Shown piece by piece: positions 50,543 to 59,348 of a stretch of DNA of 64,000 nucleotides. The notes beneath the pieces were generated by a model. The model did no database searches. It was not told where the DNA came from and saw only the letters and a list, made by a program, of their open reading frames with translations. The DNA comes from Paenibacillus thalictri. Lineage in GTDB: Bacteria; Bacillota; Bacilli; Paenibacillales; NBRC-103111. The translations under genes and the position numbers were made by a program. Position 1 is the first letter of the stretch; every line of letters starts with the position of its first letter. Location: the NCBI RefSeq assembly GCF_004307995.1, contig NZ_SIRE01000003.1, positions 372,001 through 436,000 of the forward strand. Direction: 5' to 3'.

Positions 50543-50776
50543 TCATACTTCCTTGAAGGCTTTCAGAATCGCTTCGCGTTCTTCTTCGGTGCCGGAATAC
50601 TTATCTTTGCGGAACCGTTCTTCGGCCCAATGCATTAATGCCGGGCGGCTTAAAAATTCATGGCATTCCTCGCCCCATTGATCGGAAATTTCCCGCAGCA
50701 CAAAGCGGGTGCCGTTGACCTCGACGGTCATCATATTCCATTTGTCTATTTTGTAAATCTGATGTTTTTTAATCAT
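50543..50776 (-). CDS. Small hypothetical protein
   Basis: A 77-residue soluble protein with a beta-rich N terminus (KIDKWNMMTVEVNGTRFVLR) and a helical, charged C terminus (EFLSRPALMHWAEERFRKDK). I recognise no domain. ATG 50776 is preferred over 50782 because TTGGAG is eight rather than two bases away. It is upstream of the riboswitch promoter in the same direction and probably separately transcribed. Confidence 0.7.
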   Translation of the reverse strand: MIKKHQIYKIDKWNMMTVEVNGTRFVLREISDQWGEECHEFLSRPALMHWAEERFRKDKYSGTEEEREAILKAFKEV

Positions 50777-51040
50777 CTTCATAGCTCCAATCTGCAGCTG
50801 TTTCCAGCTTAAAGGTTATGGGAGCATCATACTCGAAGACGTGCGCGAAATCAAGCCGTTTGCGCCGTTCTATCCAGTTCAAGAAAGAGATCATCCATAT
50901 GAAGTTCATAATAGGAAAAAAGTAGAAAAAAGTGGTTGTCAAAGCGGGTGTCAGATGCTAAAATCCATGTACCGGCGCATAGGCGCCGCGGAGATCTGTT
51001 TTTAGCCAGAGTAGATGAGCCGAGATGAGGAGAGATGAAG

Positions 51041-51763
51041 ATGAGTAACACCAATCCGCTGCAGCGGTATGAGCAGGTAGGCGTAGCCATGACCTGCCGG
51101 TCTTTTGCCGAGTATGAGCGCATGTTTGATCTGGATGAGGAATTGCTTTCGAGAGGGCCTATATTGGATGTCGCCGCCGGAGCGTCGTCATTCACCGCGG
51201 AAGCGAGAAGCAAGGGTTATGAAGCCATGGCGGTTGACCCGCAGTATGCTTTAACCCGCGACGAGCTTTACGCCAACGGGCGTGAGGAAATTGAAGTTTC
51301 CACCGCCAAGCTGGCCAAACTTCAGCATCAATACGACTGGTCTTTTTATGGGAATATCGACCTGCATAAGCAGGGAAGATTGCGTTCGCTGGAGACGTTT
51401 ATTGCCGATTTTAATTCTGTGAACGGCGAAAAAGTTTACAGAAACGGGCGGCTGCCGCATTTACCGTTGGAAGAAAGCCGTTATGCTTTGATTTTGTGCA
51501 GTCACTTTCTGTTTCTATATCATCATCAGTTCAATTACGAATTCCATCGCGATGCGGTGCTGGGGCTGCTTGGTTTGTGCAGGCCTGGAGGAGAAATCAG
51601 GTTGTACCCGGTGTTTACGCTTTCATGGGTAGCGTATCCTTGCATGGAACGCCTCCTTGCCGACCTTCATCAGGCGGGTGCGGAAACGGCCTTTTTGCCT
51701 TCTAAATTGCCGTTTATTCCGGGTTCCGGGGAGCTGTTGCAGGTGGTAAAACAGGCCATTTGA
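51041..51763 (+). CDS. Class I SAM-dependent methyltransferase-like protein
   Basis: A 240-residue protein with a Rossmann-type motif I, GPILDVAAGASSFTAEARSK (about residues 39-58), and the acidic residue ending strand 2 in EAMAVDPQYALT. Later YALILCSHFLFLYHHQFNYE and LCRPGGEIRLYPVFTLSWVA correspond to motifs IV-VI. AGGAG is eight bases before ATG 51041. The substrate is unknown. No partner gene adjoins it, and the next gene has its own promoter. Confidence 0.8.
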   Translation: MSNTNPLQRYEQVGVAMTCRSFAEYERMFDLDEELLSRGPILDVAAGASSFTAEARSKGYEAMAVDPQYALTRDELYANGREEIEVSTAKLAKLQHQYDWSFYGNIDLHKQGRLRSLETFIADFNSVNGEKVYRNGRLPHLPLEESRYALILCSHFLFLYHHQFNYEFHRDAVLGLLGLCRPGGEIRLYPVFTLSWVAYPCMERLLADLHQAGAETAFLPSKLPFIPGSGELLQVVKQAI

Positions 51764-51777
51764 ATATTTACCCGGCG

Positions 51778-51806
51778 TTGATTTATCCTAGAATTGATGT
51801 TATAAT
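51778..51806 (+). promoter_or_regulatory. Promoter of the cold-shock gene
   Basis: TTGATT (51778-51783), 17-bp spacer, perfect TATAAT (51801-51806). The leader to the TTG start is only about 40 bases, shorter than that of classic cold-induced csp genes. Confidence 0.7.
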
Positions 51807-51851
51807 TTGTTTACTCGCCCACGAAGGCGATATTTTTAGGAGGTTGTTTAC

Positions 51852-52049
51852 TTGAAAGGTACAGTTAAATGGTTTAACGCAGAAAAAGGCTACGGATTCA
51901 TTCAAGTAGAAGGCGGCGACGACGTATTCGTTCACTTCTCCGCAATCCAAGGCGATGGCTTCAAAACTTTGGAAGAAGGCCAACAAGTAGAATTCGACAT
52001 CACGCAAGGTAATCGTGGTCCTCAAGCAGCTAACGTCATTAAGTTATAA
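51852..52049 (+). CDS. Cold-shock domain protein (CspA family)
   Basis: A 65-residue OB-fold protein. Both RNA-binding motifs are present: KGYGFIQV (RNP1) and VFVHFSAIQ (RNP2). It starts [17 protein letters not shown] and ends in [10 protein letters not shown], the full family length. The start is TTG with AGGAGG eight bases upstream. These proteins bind single-stranded RNA and DNA and melt mRNA structure; in Bacillales they are abundant at normal temperature as well. Two hairpins follow. Confidence 0.95.
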   Translation: MKGTVKWFNAEKGYGFIQVEGGDDVFVHFSAIQGDGFKTLEEGQQVEFDITQGNRGPQAANVIKL

Positions 52050-52082
52050 GATCGATTCTCCTGACAAGGAGACGATTTTCTT
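52050..52082 (+). terminator. Weak terminator hairpin after the cold-shock gene
   Basis: ATCGATTCTCC and GGAGACGATT pair with mismatches, followed by TTCTT, directly after the stop codon. Confidence 0.5.
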
Positions 52083-52099
52083 ATATTAGTGTCGAGCGC

Positions 52100-52139
52100 A
52101 AGGCGATTTCCCGGCATAGCCGGGAAATCGCCTTTTTTT
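52100..52139 (+). terminator. Strong intrinsic terminator
   Basis: AAGGCGATTTCCCGGC (52100-52115) and GCCGGGAAATCGCCTT form a 16-bp stem with a three-base loop, then seven T's. Confidence 0.9.
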
Positions 52140-52340
52140 GAGCGTTAGACGAATGTGCGGTGTTTTTTTATAAAAGTGATGTCAACATATAAAGCCCTCC
52201 TGTTTTCAATGACAGCGAGGGCTATATTTATGATCAGGTCCGTTGCGCAGACTGATCATAAATTTGTTGGAGGCTTCCATTGTGCACAAGTTTGAGAAAT
52301 TCCAAAGCGGTGTGGAGAACTGGAAGTAACAGGCAGCTTT

Positions 52341-52390
52341 AAGCAAAAGCCGTTCATTAGCGATGATAAGCTAATGGACGGCTTTTGCTT
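52341..52390 (-). terminator. Long hairpin downstream of the pyruvate kinase gene
   Basis: AAGCAAAAGCCGTTCATTAG (from 52341) pairs over 21 bp, with one G-U pair, with the arm ending TTTTGCTT at 52390. It is the likely terminator for the minus-strand pyruvate kinase. The 400 bp from 52050 to 52450 hold only this hairpin, the two cold-shock terminators and a smaller AGCCCTC/GAGGGCT hairpin at 52193-52222. Confidence 0.65.
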
Positions 52391-52450
52391 TAGGGCATGG
52401 GCATTAAGGGGGGAGGATGTCACGTTGTTGAGCGTAAAAGGCGCCTCGGC

Positions 52451-53497
52451 TTACGCGTTTTGAAGTGTCGGAAGTTCGTGCCGATACAACGCGGTTTCGG
52501 CGCGTTCGACGATACGGGACATGCAGGCGATCGTTTCAACCGGAAATTTGCCGACGGCCGTTTCGCCGGACAACATCACGGCACTGCTGCCGTCCCATAC
52601 GGCGTTGGCGACATCGCCGGCTTCCGCGCGGGTAGGGCGGGGCTGCGACTGCATCGATTCGAGCATATGGGTTGCGGTGATAACCATTTTCCCGGCGGCG
52701 TTGCATTTGCGGATCATTTGTTTTTGCGCGATCGGCACTTCCTCCACGGGGATTTCAACTCCAAGGTCTCCGCGGGCCACCATGATACCGTCCGCCGCCG
52801 CAATAATCTCGTCCAGGTTGTCCAGGCCTTCCTGGTTTTCGATTTTGGCGATAATTTTGATATTTGGCTTGCCGCCTTCGTTTAACATGGAGCGGACTTC
52901 AAGGACGTCGGCTGCTTTACGTACGAACGACATGGCGATGTAATCGGCATTGTGCTTGATGCCGAACCGGATGTGCTCGCGGTCGCGCTCGGTTACTCCG
53001 GGCAGCGAGGTGTGGACACCGGGCAGATTTACGCCTTTTCTCGGCTTTAGGCGGCCTCCGGCGACGACACGGCATATGATGTTGCTGCCTTCGATTTGCT
53101 CTACGCGAAGTTCCAGCATGCCGTCGTCAATCAGCACGACGGAACCGGGAACAACTTCGGAGGGCATGTTCGGGTGGTTGACGGAAACCCGGCTGGCATC
53201 GCCCAAGACGAGATCCGTGGTAAGAATAAACGATTGCCCGGCTGTCAATTCGACAAAGTCATCGGCCAGTTTGCCGATCCGGATTTCCGGGCCTTTTATG
53301 TCAAGCAGGATGCTTACTTGTTCATTTAAATTGCGAGCCGCTTCGCGAACCTCTTCGATGGCGGCCAAATGATCTTCCATTTCGCCATGGGCGAAATTAA
53401 CGCGAGCGATGTTCATGCCGGCCTCGATAGCTTTGGTCATAGTTGATCCGGCCCGAATGGCAGGACCGAGGGTGCAGACGATCGTAGTTTTGCGCAT
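52451..53497 (-). CDS. Pyruvate kinase without C-terminal domain
   Basis: A 348-residue protein homologous to the catalytic A and B domains of pyruvate kinase. It has [11 protein letters not shown] (start), [27 protein letters not shown] (B-domain junction), [15 protein letters not shown] (catalytic Lys), [23 protein letters not shown] and [20 protein letters not shown]. It stops after [12 protein letters not shown], where the regulatory C-terminal domain of about 120 residues (and the PEP-utiliser domain found in Bacillales PykA) should begin. The usual FSHG motif reads FAHG, and TATQ reads TATH. ATG 53497 has AAGGAGTGGG. A second, full-length pyk is expected elsewhere; this one may have a special role. 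Confidence 0.85.
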   Translation of the reverse strand: MRKTTIVCTLGPAIRAGSTMTKAIEAGMNIARVNFAHGEMEDHLAAIEEVREAARNLNEQVSILLDIKGPEIRIGKLADDFVELTAGQSFILTTDLVLGDASRVSVNHPNMPSEVVPGSVVLIDDGMLELRVEQIEGSNIICRVVAGGRLKPRKGVNLPGVHTSLPGVTERDREHIRFGIKHNADYIAMSFVRKAADVLEVRSMLNEGGKPNIKIIAKIENQEGLDNLDEIIAAADGIMVARGDLGVEIPVEEVPIAQKQMIRKCNAAGKMVITATHMLESMQSQPRPTRAEAGDVANAVWDGSSAVMLSGETAVGKFPVETIACMSRIVERAETALYRHELPTLQNA

Positions 53498-53658
53498 GTT
53501 CCCACTCCTTGAGGTTTTTGTAAGATTTAATTGATTTGTACAGTATGGTTTCTCTCTATGGAACAAGATAATCGAGTTTATTGTAATCCACATTCTTGAA
53601 CATAACTATGAAATATAGTACGGTATATGAATAATAGTATGGATGGAGTGGGAGTGAG

Positions 53659-54450
53659 ATGATTCGTATTGCTGACGTTCGCCGCTGCTCGGGAGCGGAT
53701 TGGTATGAAGAAGAGGGGAGCCGATTTCCCCAGGCCGTCAGGCTTTCGCTTGTGCATTACGGGCGCTGTTTATACCGGGTGGGAAACGATAAATTGATTG
53801 TGGAGAAGGGAGATGTGCTGCTAATTCCGGAGACGGTCCCTTATTACGGAAAAAGCATTCCGACGGTGACCCATGAGCAGTTTGCGGTATTTTTTCACAC
53901 CGATACCACCGCAGCCGATGAGTTGCCCTTATTGGGCATTAGGGAAATCGTCAAGCTGCGGCCCGTCCGTTTTGCGCAAATCGCACAGCGGTTGAAGGAA
54001 ACGTTCGATTGCTGGAAGGAGTCCGCTCCGTACAAAGAAGCGCTTTGCAGAGGCATTGTGCTGGAACAGCTTGCGCTGCTGAACAGGGAATGGGACGGGC
54101 GAAGCAGGCAGGATTCCAGAAGCGAGCTGGCCGAATTGATGAAATCGTTTATTCATAACCATTACCGGGAAAAAGTGACGAAACATGAGCTGGGGATGTT
54201 TATTGGCAAAAGCCCGAATCATACGGCGGTGCTGTTTCGGGAGACGACCGGCCAGACCATCAGCGATTATGTTCATACCGCCCGGATCAGGGCGGCTCAA
54301 TCTCTGCTTGCCCAATCGCAGATGACCGTCGAGGAAATTGCCGATTATGTAGGGTACGGGGACGTATCGTATTTCTACCGGATTTTCAAACGCAAGCTTG
54401 GGGCGCTGCCTACCCTGTACATGCAGCCGCGCAGCGCAAACAAACTTTAG
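53659..54450 (+). CDS. AraC-family transcriptional regulator
   Basis: A 263-residue protein. The N-terminal half is a cupin-like sensor (VEKGDVLLIPETVPYYGKSI near residues 48-67). The C-terminal half is a pair of AraC helix-turn-helix motifs (about 165-258: VTKHELGMFIGKSPNHTAVL, then MTVEEIADYVGYGDVSYFYR and IFKRKLGALPTLY). GGGAG precedes the ATG. It is divergent from the pyruvate kinase gene with about 160 bp between; it may control that gene or a distant target. Ligand unknown. Confidence 0.87.
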   Translation: MIRIADVRRCSGADWYEEEGSRFPQAVRLSLVHYGRCLYRVGNDKLIVEKGDVLLIPETVPYYGKSIPTVTHEQFAVFFHTDTTAADELPLLGIREIVKLRPVRFAQIAQRLKETFDCWKESAPYKEALCRGIVLEQLALLNREWDGRSRQDSRSELAELMKSFIHNHYREKVTKHELGMFIGKSPNHTAVLFRETTGQTISDYVHTARIRAAQSLLAQSQMTVEEIADYVGYGDVSYFYRIFKRKLGALPTLYMQPRSANKL

Positions 54451-54522
54451 AAGCCGTGTGTCCCCGTCGCAGATCAGCTGCGCTAATATGATTTTATATC
54501 CGTTCCGATCAACCAACGGGGA

Positions 54523-55878
54523 TTACAAGGTTTGAGTCGTCTGGGTCAACCGTTCGGCTGAATCGGTAACCTTTTCCGCCGCGGAGCCGATTTCTTCGAT
54601 AGCGGCGGAAAGCGACGTCATTTCCTGCTCAATTCTGCCGATTTCGGAAATGCTTTGTTCCATGGAGGTGACGATTTGATCGAACATGCCGTTGGTGGCC
54701 TGTGCTTCCGCCTGGCCATGGCCTACCAGCATCTGGACATTTCTCACGGCTGCGACGACATCCCGCGTATAATCTCCGGAGGCTGCGATAAGTCCGCTGA
54801 TCTGCGAAACGGCTTGTTTGGTATCTTCGGAAAGCTTCTGCACTTCAGTTGCAACAACGGCAAATCCTCTCCCTTGTTCGCCGGCTCTTGCCGCTTCGAT
54901 CGACGCATTCAGCGACAGAAGTTTGGTTTGGTCGGCGATTTCTTGCACCATCCCGACAATACTGTTGATTTGTACGGAGGAAGCGTCCAGTTGTTCCGCC
55001 GATTTCTCCATGCCCATTGCGCTTTCATGAATAAGGCCGATTTGCGAGTTCAGATGGCTCATTTTTTGCTGTCCGTTCGAAGCCAGCTCTTTGGATTGAT
55101 GCGACTTGTCGACGCTGCCCCGAAATGTTCCAAGCATGGTGCCGCTGCTGGCAATGAGCTCCTGCACGGAGGCGTTCACTTGACCTGTCAGCAGCACAAG
55201 CTCTTCGCTTACCGCGGCGATCTGCGCTTTCAAGTCGTCTTTGATTTGCCGGTCCCGCTTTTCCCTCATCCGCATTTCTTCATTTTCGTACGCTTCAAGC
55301 ACCAGCTGCTGTTCAAAGTTAAGCAATTTGGTAATCGCTTTGCTTACGATCAAGCTTTCTTCGGGGTTGCTGATCTCTTTATGTACAACTTCCAGCAGCT
55401 TGTCCTGCAAATTTTGAAAAGCGCCCAAATACCATTTCGGCTTTAGGCCGATGGACTGGTGCACCTTGGCGATTTTGAGGCGTTTGCCAATAAATTCGTT
55501 ATCGATAATTCCGTTAAACATTTCGGATATGTGTGTTTCCAAAGTTAATCTTAACCGGTCAACCGAGCTGTTTTGGTGAATAATCCGTCCTAATTGATCG
55601 ATGCCAAGCACGGTATCATAGAAAGATGAGGTGATTTCTTCAATATGGCTGCGGATAAGGGGCTGGAGCGCTTTGAGCAGCTTTAAGTCGGGCTCGGCCA
55701 AGCGGATCATCGTCATCTGGCTGGCAATTTCGGGGTGGCCTTTCAGCGAGACCGTCACGGATTGGCTTTGCGCTTTCTCCAGCCAAGATCCTTCCGTCGC
55801 GGCTGAAGCCGGCTTGCGGTTCAGTTTGCCGGCTAGTTTTTGTAAGGGCGAGTAATTAATGGTTAACAGTCCTTTCAT
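54523..55878 (-). CDS. hemAT: Heme-based aerotactic transducer (globin-coupled methyl-accepting protein)
   Basis: A 451-residue soluble chemoreceptor. Residues about 50-210 form a protoglobin-type sensor; the proximal histidine is His140 in [20 protein letters not shown], as in HemAT. Residues about 215-451 are a methyl-accepting signalling domain whose hairpin tip contains [20 protein letters not shown]. There are no membrane helices. It binds oxygen through heme and passes the signal to CheA for aerotaxis. The ATG at 55878 has no ribosome site; AAAGGA lies inside the first codons, so the start is unsure. No other chemotaxis gene is near. Confidence 0.9.
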   Translation of the reverse strand: MKGLLTINYSPLQKLAGKLNRKPASAATEGSWLEKAQSQSVTVSLKGHPEIASQMTMIRLAEPDLKLLKALQPLIRSHIEEITSSFYDTVLGIDQLGRIIHQNSSVDRLRLTLETHISEMFNGIIDNEFIGKRLKIAKVHQSIGLKPKWYLGAFQNLQDKLLEVVHKEISNPEESLIVSKAITKLLNFEQQLVLEAYENEEMRMREKRDRQIKDDLKAQIAAVSEELVLLTGQVNASVQELIASSGTMLGTFRGSVDKSHQSKELASNGQQKMSHLNSQIGLIHESAMGMEKSAEQLDASSVQINSIVGMVQEIADQTKLLSLNASIEAARAGEQGRGFAVVATEVQKLSEDTKQAVSQISGLIAASGDYTRDVVAAVRNVQMLVGHGQAEAQATNGMFDQIVTSMEQSISEIGRIEQEMTSLSAAIEEIGSAAEKVTDSAERLTQTTQTL

Positions 55879-55981
55879 AGAAGAAGTGTATGATTATTAA
55901 ATAAGCTGCTTACTAAATACAATCATTCTAATATCTAAAAAACGGAATGACAAGGTGCGTCAATTACTTTTTATAAACATC

Positions 55982-56013
55982 AAAAAACCTGCTCCCCAAA
56001 AGGGGAGCAGGCT
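55982..56013 (-). terminator. Intrinsic terminator of the nitroreductase gene
   Basis: CCTGCTCCCC and GGGGAGCAGG form a perfect 10-bp stem with a four-base loop; on the minus strand six T's follow. Confidence 0.85.
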
Positions 56014-56026
56014 GGAATCTGCAGCA

Positions 56027-56674
56027 TTATTTGACAATTGTTAAAATGTCGTCAATTTCTTTGCGCGCAAGTTTGCCGGGACGTTCGGAAGGATGGCCCA
56101 GCGCTATAACCATGTTGATTTGGCTCTCCGCCGGTATGTTCAAATATTCCCTTAATTGCTCGTGCGCCAGCAGCACCGGCCCGGTCATCGGACAAGTCGC
56201 CAGTCCGCGGGCATGTGCGGCTAACATCAAATTTTGCGCGGCGAGACAGCTGCTTTTGATGCCTTCTTCGGCCCATACCGCATCGTCTACAAGTTCAATC
56301 GGATCAAAGATCCGGTCGCGGAATTTGGATTGGTACGGCGTCGCCAAGCAAACGATCAGCACGGGAGCGTCGGAGAAGGCGGTCGCGTAAGGCCCAAACG
56401 ATTTGACAAGCAAACGCCCTTCGCGGGAAAGTCCCTTTTGCTCGGCTTCGGCGGCACGTTTATGCAGCTGCTCCCAAGTCATCTCTTCGATATGTTTTAT
56501 TTTTTCGCGGTTCATAACGGCGATAAAAGCCCATGTTTGGGAATTCGTATCGCTGGGGGCGTAGCGGGCGCAATCGATGATCTCGCGGACGTCCTCTACG
56601 GCTACCTCCTGCTCGGTAAAAGCGCGAATGCTTCGGCGTTCTTGTACAATATTTTTGAATTCGTCGTAGTTCAT
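56027..56674 (-). CDS. Nitroreductase-family flavoprotein
   Basis: A 215-residue FMN-dependent oxidoreductase. The N terminus FKNIVQERRSIRAFTEQEV carries the FMN-phosphate-binding RRSIR motif. Further landmarks are ARYAPSDTNSQTWAFIAV, EEGIKSSCLAAQNLMLAAHA, GLATCPMTG and MVIALGHPSERPGK. It is a homodimer in the cytoplasm that uses NAD(P)H to reduce nitro compounds, quinones or enones; the natural substrate is not known. A strong AAAGGAG precedes the ATG and a terminator follows. Confidence 0.9.
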   Translation of the reverse strand: MNYDEFKNIVQERRSIRAFTEQEVAVEDVREIIDCARYAPSDTNSQTWAFIAVMNREKIKHIEEMTWEQLHKRAAEAEQKGLSREGRLLVKSFGPYATAFSDAPVLIVCLATPYQSKFRDRIFDPIELVDDAVWAEEGIKSSCLAAQNLMLAAHARGLATCPMTGPVLLAHEQLREYLNIPAESQINMVIALGHPSERPGKLARKEIDDILTIVK

Positions 56675-56854
56675 TAGATATCTCCTTTGTTACTTGGTGC
56701 TATAAGCTAATACTAGTCATTATATGTCTTTCGCCGGAAAAAAGCTATGTGAAACATCGGAAGATACGGTGACCTCTCCTTCTGAGGAAGGATACGGCGG
56801 CTGGGCCGCGAAAATAAATGGGGAGAATATATTGTAACCTGGAGGCTCACAAAC

Positions 56855-57388
56855 ATGTCTTTTTTAATCCGCGAAACCTTACATACGGTCAACACAGAAT
56901 TGAACCGCATCGAAATTTGCTTGAACCGCTTGAGCGAGGAACAGGTCTGGGCAAAATCCCGGCCGGATATGAACAGCGTAGGGAGTTTATGTGTCCATTT
57001 GGCCGGCAACGAATATCAGAATATGGTCAGCGGGATCGGCGGCAGGCCGTTCGTCCGCAAGAGAACGGAAGAATTTACTGCGAATCGCAGTCATTCGAAG
57101 GCGGAATTGCTTGCCTTGCTGAAGTCGGTTCGGCATGAGACGGAACTTATTTTAACCAGCCTGTCGGAAGCGGATTTAACCAAAGAGGTTACGATTCACT
57201 ACGGATCCGAAGACTGGAACGCGATGAAAAATAGAGGGACCGGCGACGCCAAACCTTATTATACGCGCCAGGTAGGCGCTCTGCTGCTGCAATTATGCAA
57301 TCATTACGGCTACCACACCGGTCAAATCGTGATATTGACCAAGCTGCTGCAGGCGGGCGAAGAGCATGTCACGGAATATAAGCACTAA
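56855..57388 (+). CDS. DinB-like (DUF1572-type) protein
   Basis: A 177-residue four-helix-bundle protein of the DinB superfamily. Metal ligands are suggested by VGSLCVHLAGNEYQ (first His) and LLLQLCNHYGYHTGQIVILT (two His in NHYGYHTGQ). TGGAGG lies ten bases before the ATG. Related proteins act as thiol transferases that use bacillithiol or mycothiol, but many have no known reaction. It stands alone between the nitroreductase and an ABC exporter. Confidence 0.83.
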   Translation: MSFLIRETLHTVNTELNRIEICLNRLSEEQVWAKSRPDMNSVGSLCVHLAGNEYQNMVSGIGGRPFVRKRTEEFTANRSHSKAELLALLKSVRHETELILTSLSEADLTKEVTIHYGSEDWNAMKNRGTGDAKPYYTRQVGALLLQLCNHYGYHTGQIVILTKLLQAGEEHVTEYKH

Positions 57389-57512
57389 CATGCGCATTTG
57401 TTGTTTACATTGAGTTTATATGGATGCGGTATCCTTTGACTGTAACCGGCACATGATAGGCGTAACCAACCGCCGATTGGACCGTGCCGATGCAGAAGGA
57501 GGAAAGGCAATC

Positions 57513-59297
57513 ATGACAAACCTATCTGAGCGGGTAGAGCCGAGTGGCGCGGCACCTTCAAAATCGTTGGGCTGGCGTGCGTTCGTCAGACTGATTATGC
57601 AGACCAATCCGTCGAAATCGTGGATCGCCGCGGCTTTGCTGCTTAACCTAATAACAACGCTGACGGGATTGATTGTCCCGTTGTTTATGAAAAATGTCGT
57701 CGATCGCTTCAGCGTCGAAAGCCTGAATGTATGGCAGATTCTCGGCATCGGGGCGGCCTTCCTGGCCCAAGCTTTGGCGGCGGGAGCGTCCCTGTACATG
57801 CTGAGCCGGGTGGGCCAGCAAGTTGTGGCAAACTTAAGAGAACGATTGTGGAAGAAATATTTGGTTCTTCCCGTACCTTATTACGACCGGCATCAAACCG
57901 GCGAAACGATCAGCCGGCTCACGAACGACACGGGAGTGATAAAAGGGCTGATTACGGAACATATGGCCCACTTTTTTACCGGTATGATCTCGATTGCCGG
58001 GTCGCTTGTCATGCTGATTTATTTGGATTGGAAAATGACGCTGCTCATGCTGATCGTGATCCCGCTGACCGCTGTTGTATTGGTGCCGCTGGGAAAACGG
58101 ATGTATCATGTCTCGAAGGACGTGCAGGATGAGACGGCGGGTTTCACCTCGGTGCTAAGCCGTGTCTTGTCGGAGATCAGGCTGGTCAAATCGTCCAACG
58201 CCGAGCCAAGCGAATATGAATTGGGACGTCGCGGCATTGCCAATCTGCTGCGGCTGGGGATCAAGGAAGGGCGTTACCAGGCGTGGATTTCGCCGGTCAT
58301 TACGCTGGTTATCATGCTGATGTTTGTCGTAATCGTCGGTTACGGCGGGATGCGGGTCTCCTCCGGGGCGTTGACTGCCGGAGCGCTGGTGGCGTTTCTG
58401 TTGTACCTGTTTCAGATTGTGATGCCAATTACCCAGCTTACACAATTTTTTGCCCAATTTCAAAAGGCGCAAGGAGCTACGGAACGTATTGTCGAAACAC
58501 TGCAGGAGGCGGAGGAAGCGGCATCCGGCAAGAACCTGGAGGCGGCGAACATGAATATGCCGCTTAAGCTGGAACGCGTTTCCTTCGGTTACGGTAACGA
58601 TGAAACGGTTTTGTCCGGCATTTCGTTTACGGCGGAGCCGGGCAAGGTGACGGCTATCGTCGGACCTAGCGGCGGCGGGAAAACGACGCTGTTCTCCTTA
58701 ATCGAGCGTTTCTACATCCCGTCTTCTGGCGTTATACGGCTCGGCGACACGCCGGTTGAGGAATATGCGCTTGCTTCATGGCGCAGCCGGATCGGTTACG
58801 TTTCCCAGGAAAGCCCGTTGGTGGCCGGAACGATTCGGGAAAACATCACGTATGGGCTGGACCGCAGCATCAGCCGCGAAGAACTGCAGCATGCCGTGGA
58901 GATGGCTTATGCCGACGAATTTATTGCCAAACTTCCCGGCGGTTACGAAACACAGGTAGGCGAACGCGGAATCAAACTTTCCGGCGGCCAACGCCAGCGT
59001 ATCGCCATTGCCCGGGCATTGCTGCGCAATCCGCAAATCTTAATGCTGGACGAAGCGACCTCAAGTCTGGACAGCAAATCGGAAATCGTCGTGCAGCAGG
59101 CGCTTCATAATCTGATGCAGGGGCGTACGACATTCATTATCGCGCACCGGCTGTCAACCGTCGTGGATGCCGACCAGATCGTTTTTATCGAAAAAGGGCG
59201 TGTCACCGGCATCGGCACACATCATGAGTTGTTTGTTTCCCATCCGTTGTACCGGGAATTTACGGCTCAGCAGCTGCGGCTTCAAGAGCAGCCGTAA
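57513..59297 (+). CDS. ABC-type multidrug/lipid exporter (fused membrane and ATPase domains)
   Basis: A 594-residue half transporter. Six membrane helices (about residues 30-310) precede an ATPase domain with Walker A GPSGGGKTT (near 395), Q-loop YVSQESPLVAGTIRENITYG, signature LSGGQRQRIAIARALLRNPQ, Walker B ILMLDEAT and H-loop IAHRLST. It should work as a homodimer of the BmrA/LmrA kind, exporting drugs or lipids. ATG 57513 follows AAGGAGGAAAGG; the frame extends 31 codons upstream without a good site. The two-component genes downstream begin 51 bp later and may regulate it or be cotranscribed. Confidence 0.92.
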   Translation: MTNLSERVEPSGAAPSKSLGWRAFVRLIMQTNPSKSWIAAALLLNLITTLTGLIVPLFMKNVVDRFSVESLNVWQILGIGAAFLAQALAAGASLYMLSRVGQQVVANLRERLWKKYLVLPVPYYDRHQTGETISRLTNDTGVIKGLITEHMAHFFTGMISIAGSLVMLIYLDWKMTLLMLIVIPLTAVVLVPLGKRMYHVSKDVQDETAGFTSVLSRVLSEIRLVKSSNAEPSEYELGRRGIANLLRLGIKEGRYQAWISPVITLVIMLMFVVIVGYGGMRVSSGALTAGALVAFLLYLFQIVMPITQLTQFFAQFQKAQGATERIVETLQEAEEAASGKNLEAANMNMPLKLERVSFGYGNDETVLSGISFTAEPGKVTAIVGPSGGGKTTLFSLIERFYIPSSGVIRLGDTPVEEYALASWRSRIGYVSQESPLVAGTIRENITYGLDRSISREELQHAVEMAYADEFIAKLPGGYETQVGERGIKLSGGQRQRIAIARALLRNPQILMLDEATSSLDSKSEIVVQQALHNLMQGRTTFIIAHRLSTVVDADQIVFIEKGRVTGIGTHHELFVSHPLYREFTAQQLRLQEQP

Positions 59298-59348
59298 CCG
59301 GGCGGCTTTTGCAATTGGGGCAGGACGTTACCGCGAGGAGGCTTCACC

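Noticed and set aside
52193..52222. AGCCCTC/GAGGGCT hairpin
   Set aside because: Lacks a T-run on either strand and lies in a terminator-rich gap; no clear function.
52282..52329. A 15-codon GTG-started reading frame (MHKFEKFQSGVENWK) after GGAGG
   Set aside because: Too short to support. It has no promoter of its own and lies downstream of a strong terminator; the ribosome-like site could be chance.
55834..55866. Non-ATG start (ATT) for hemAT as an annotated start
   Set aside because: Spacing to AAAGGA is good, but ATT starts are very rare; the ATG was kept and the doubt recorded.
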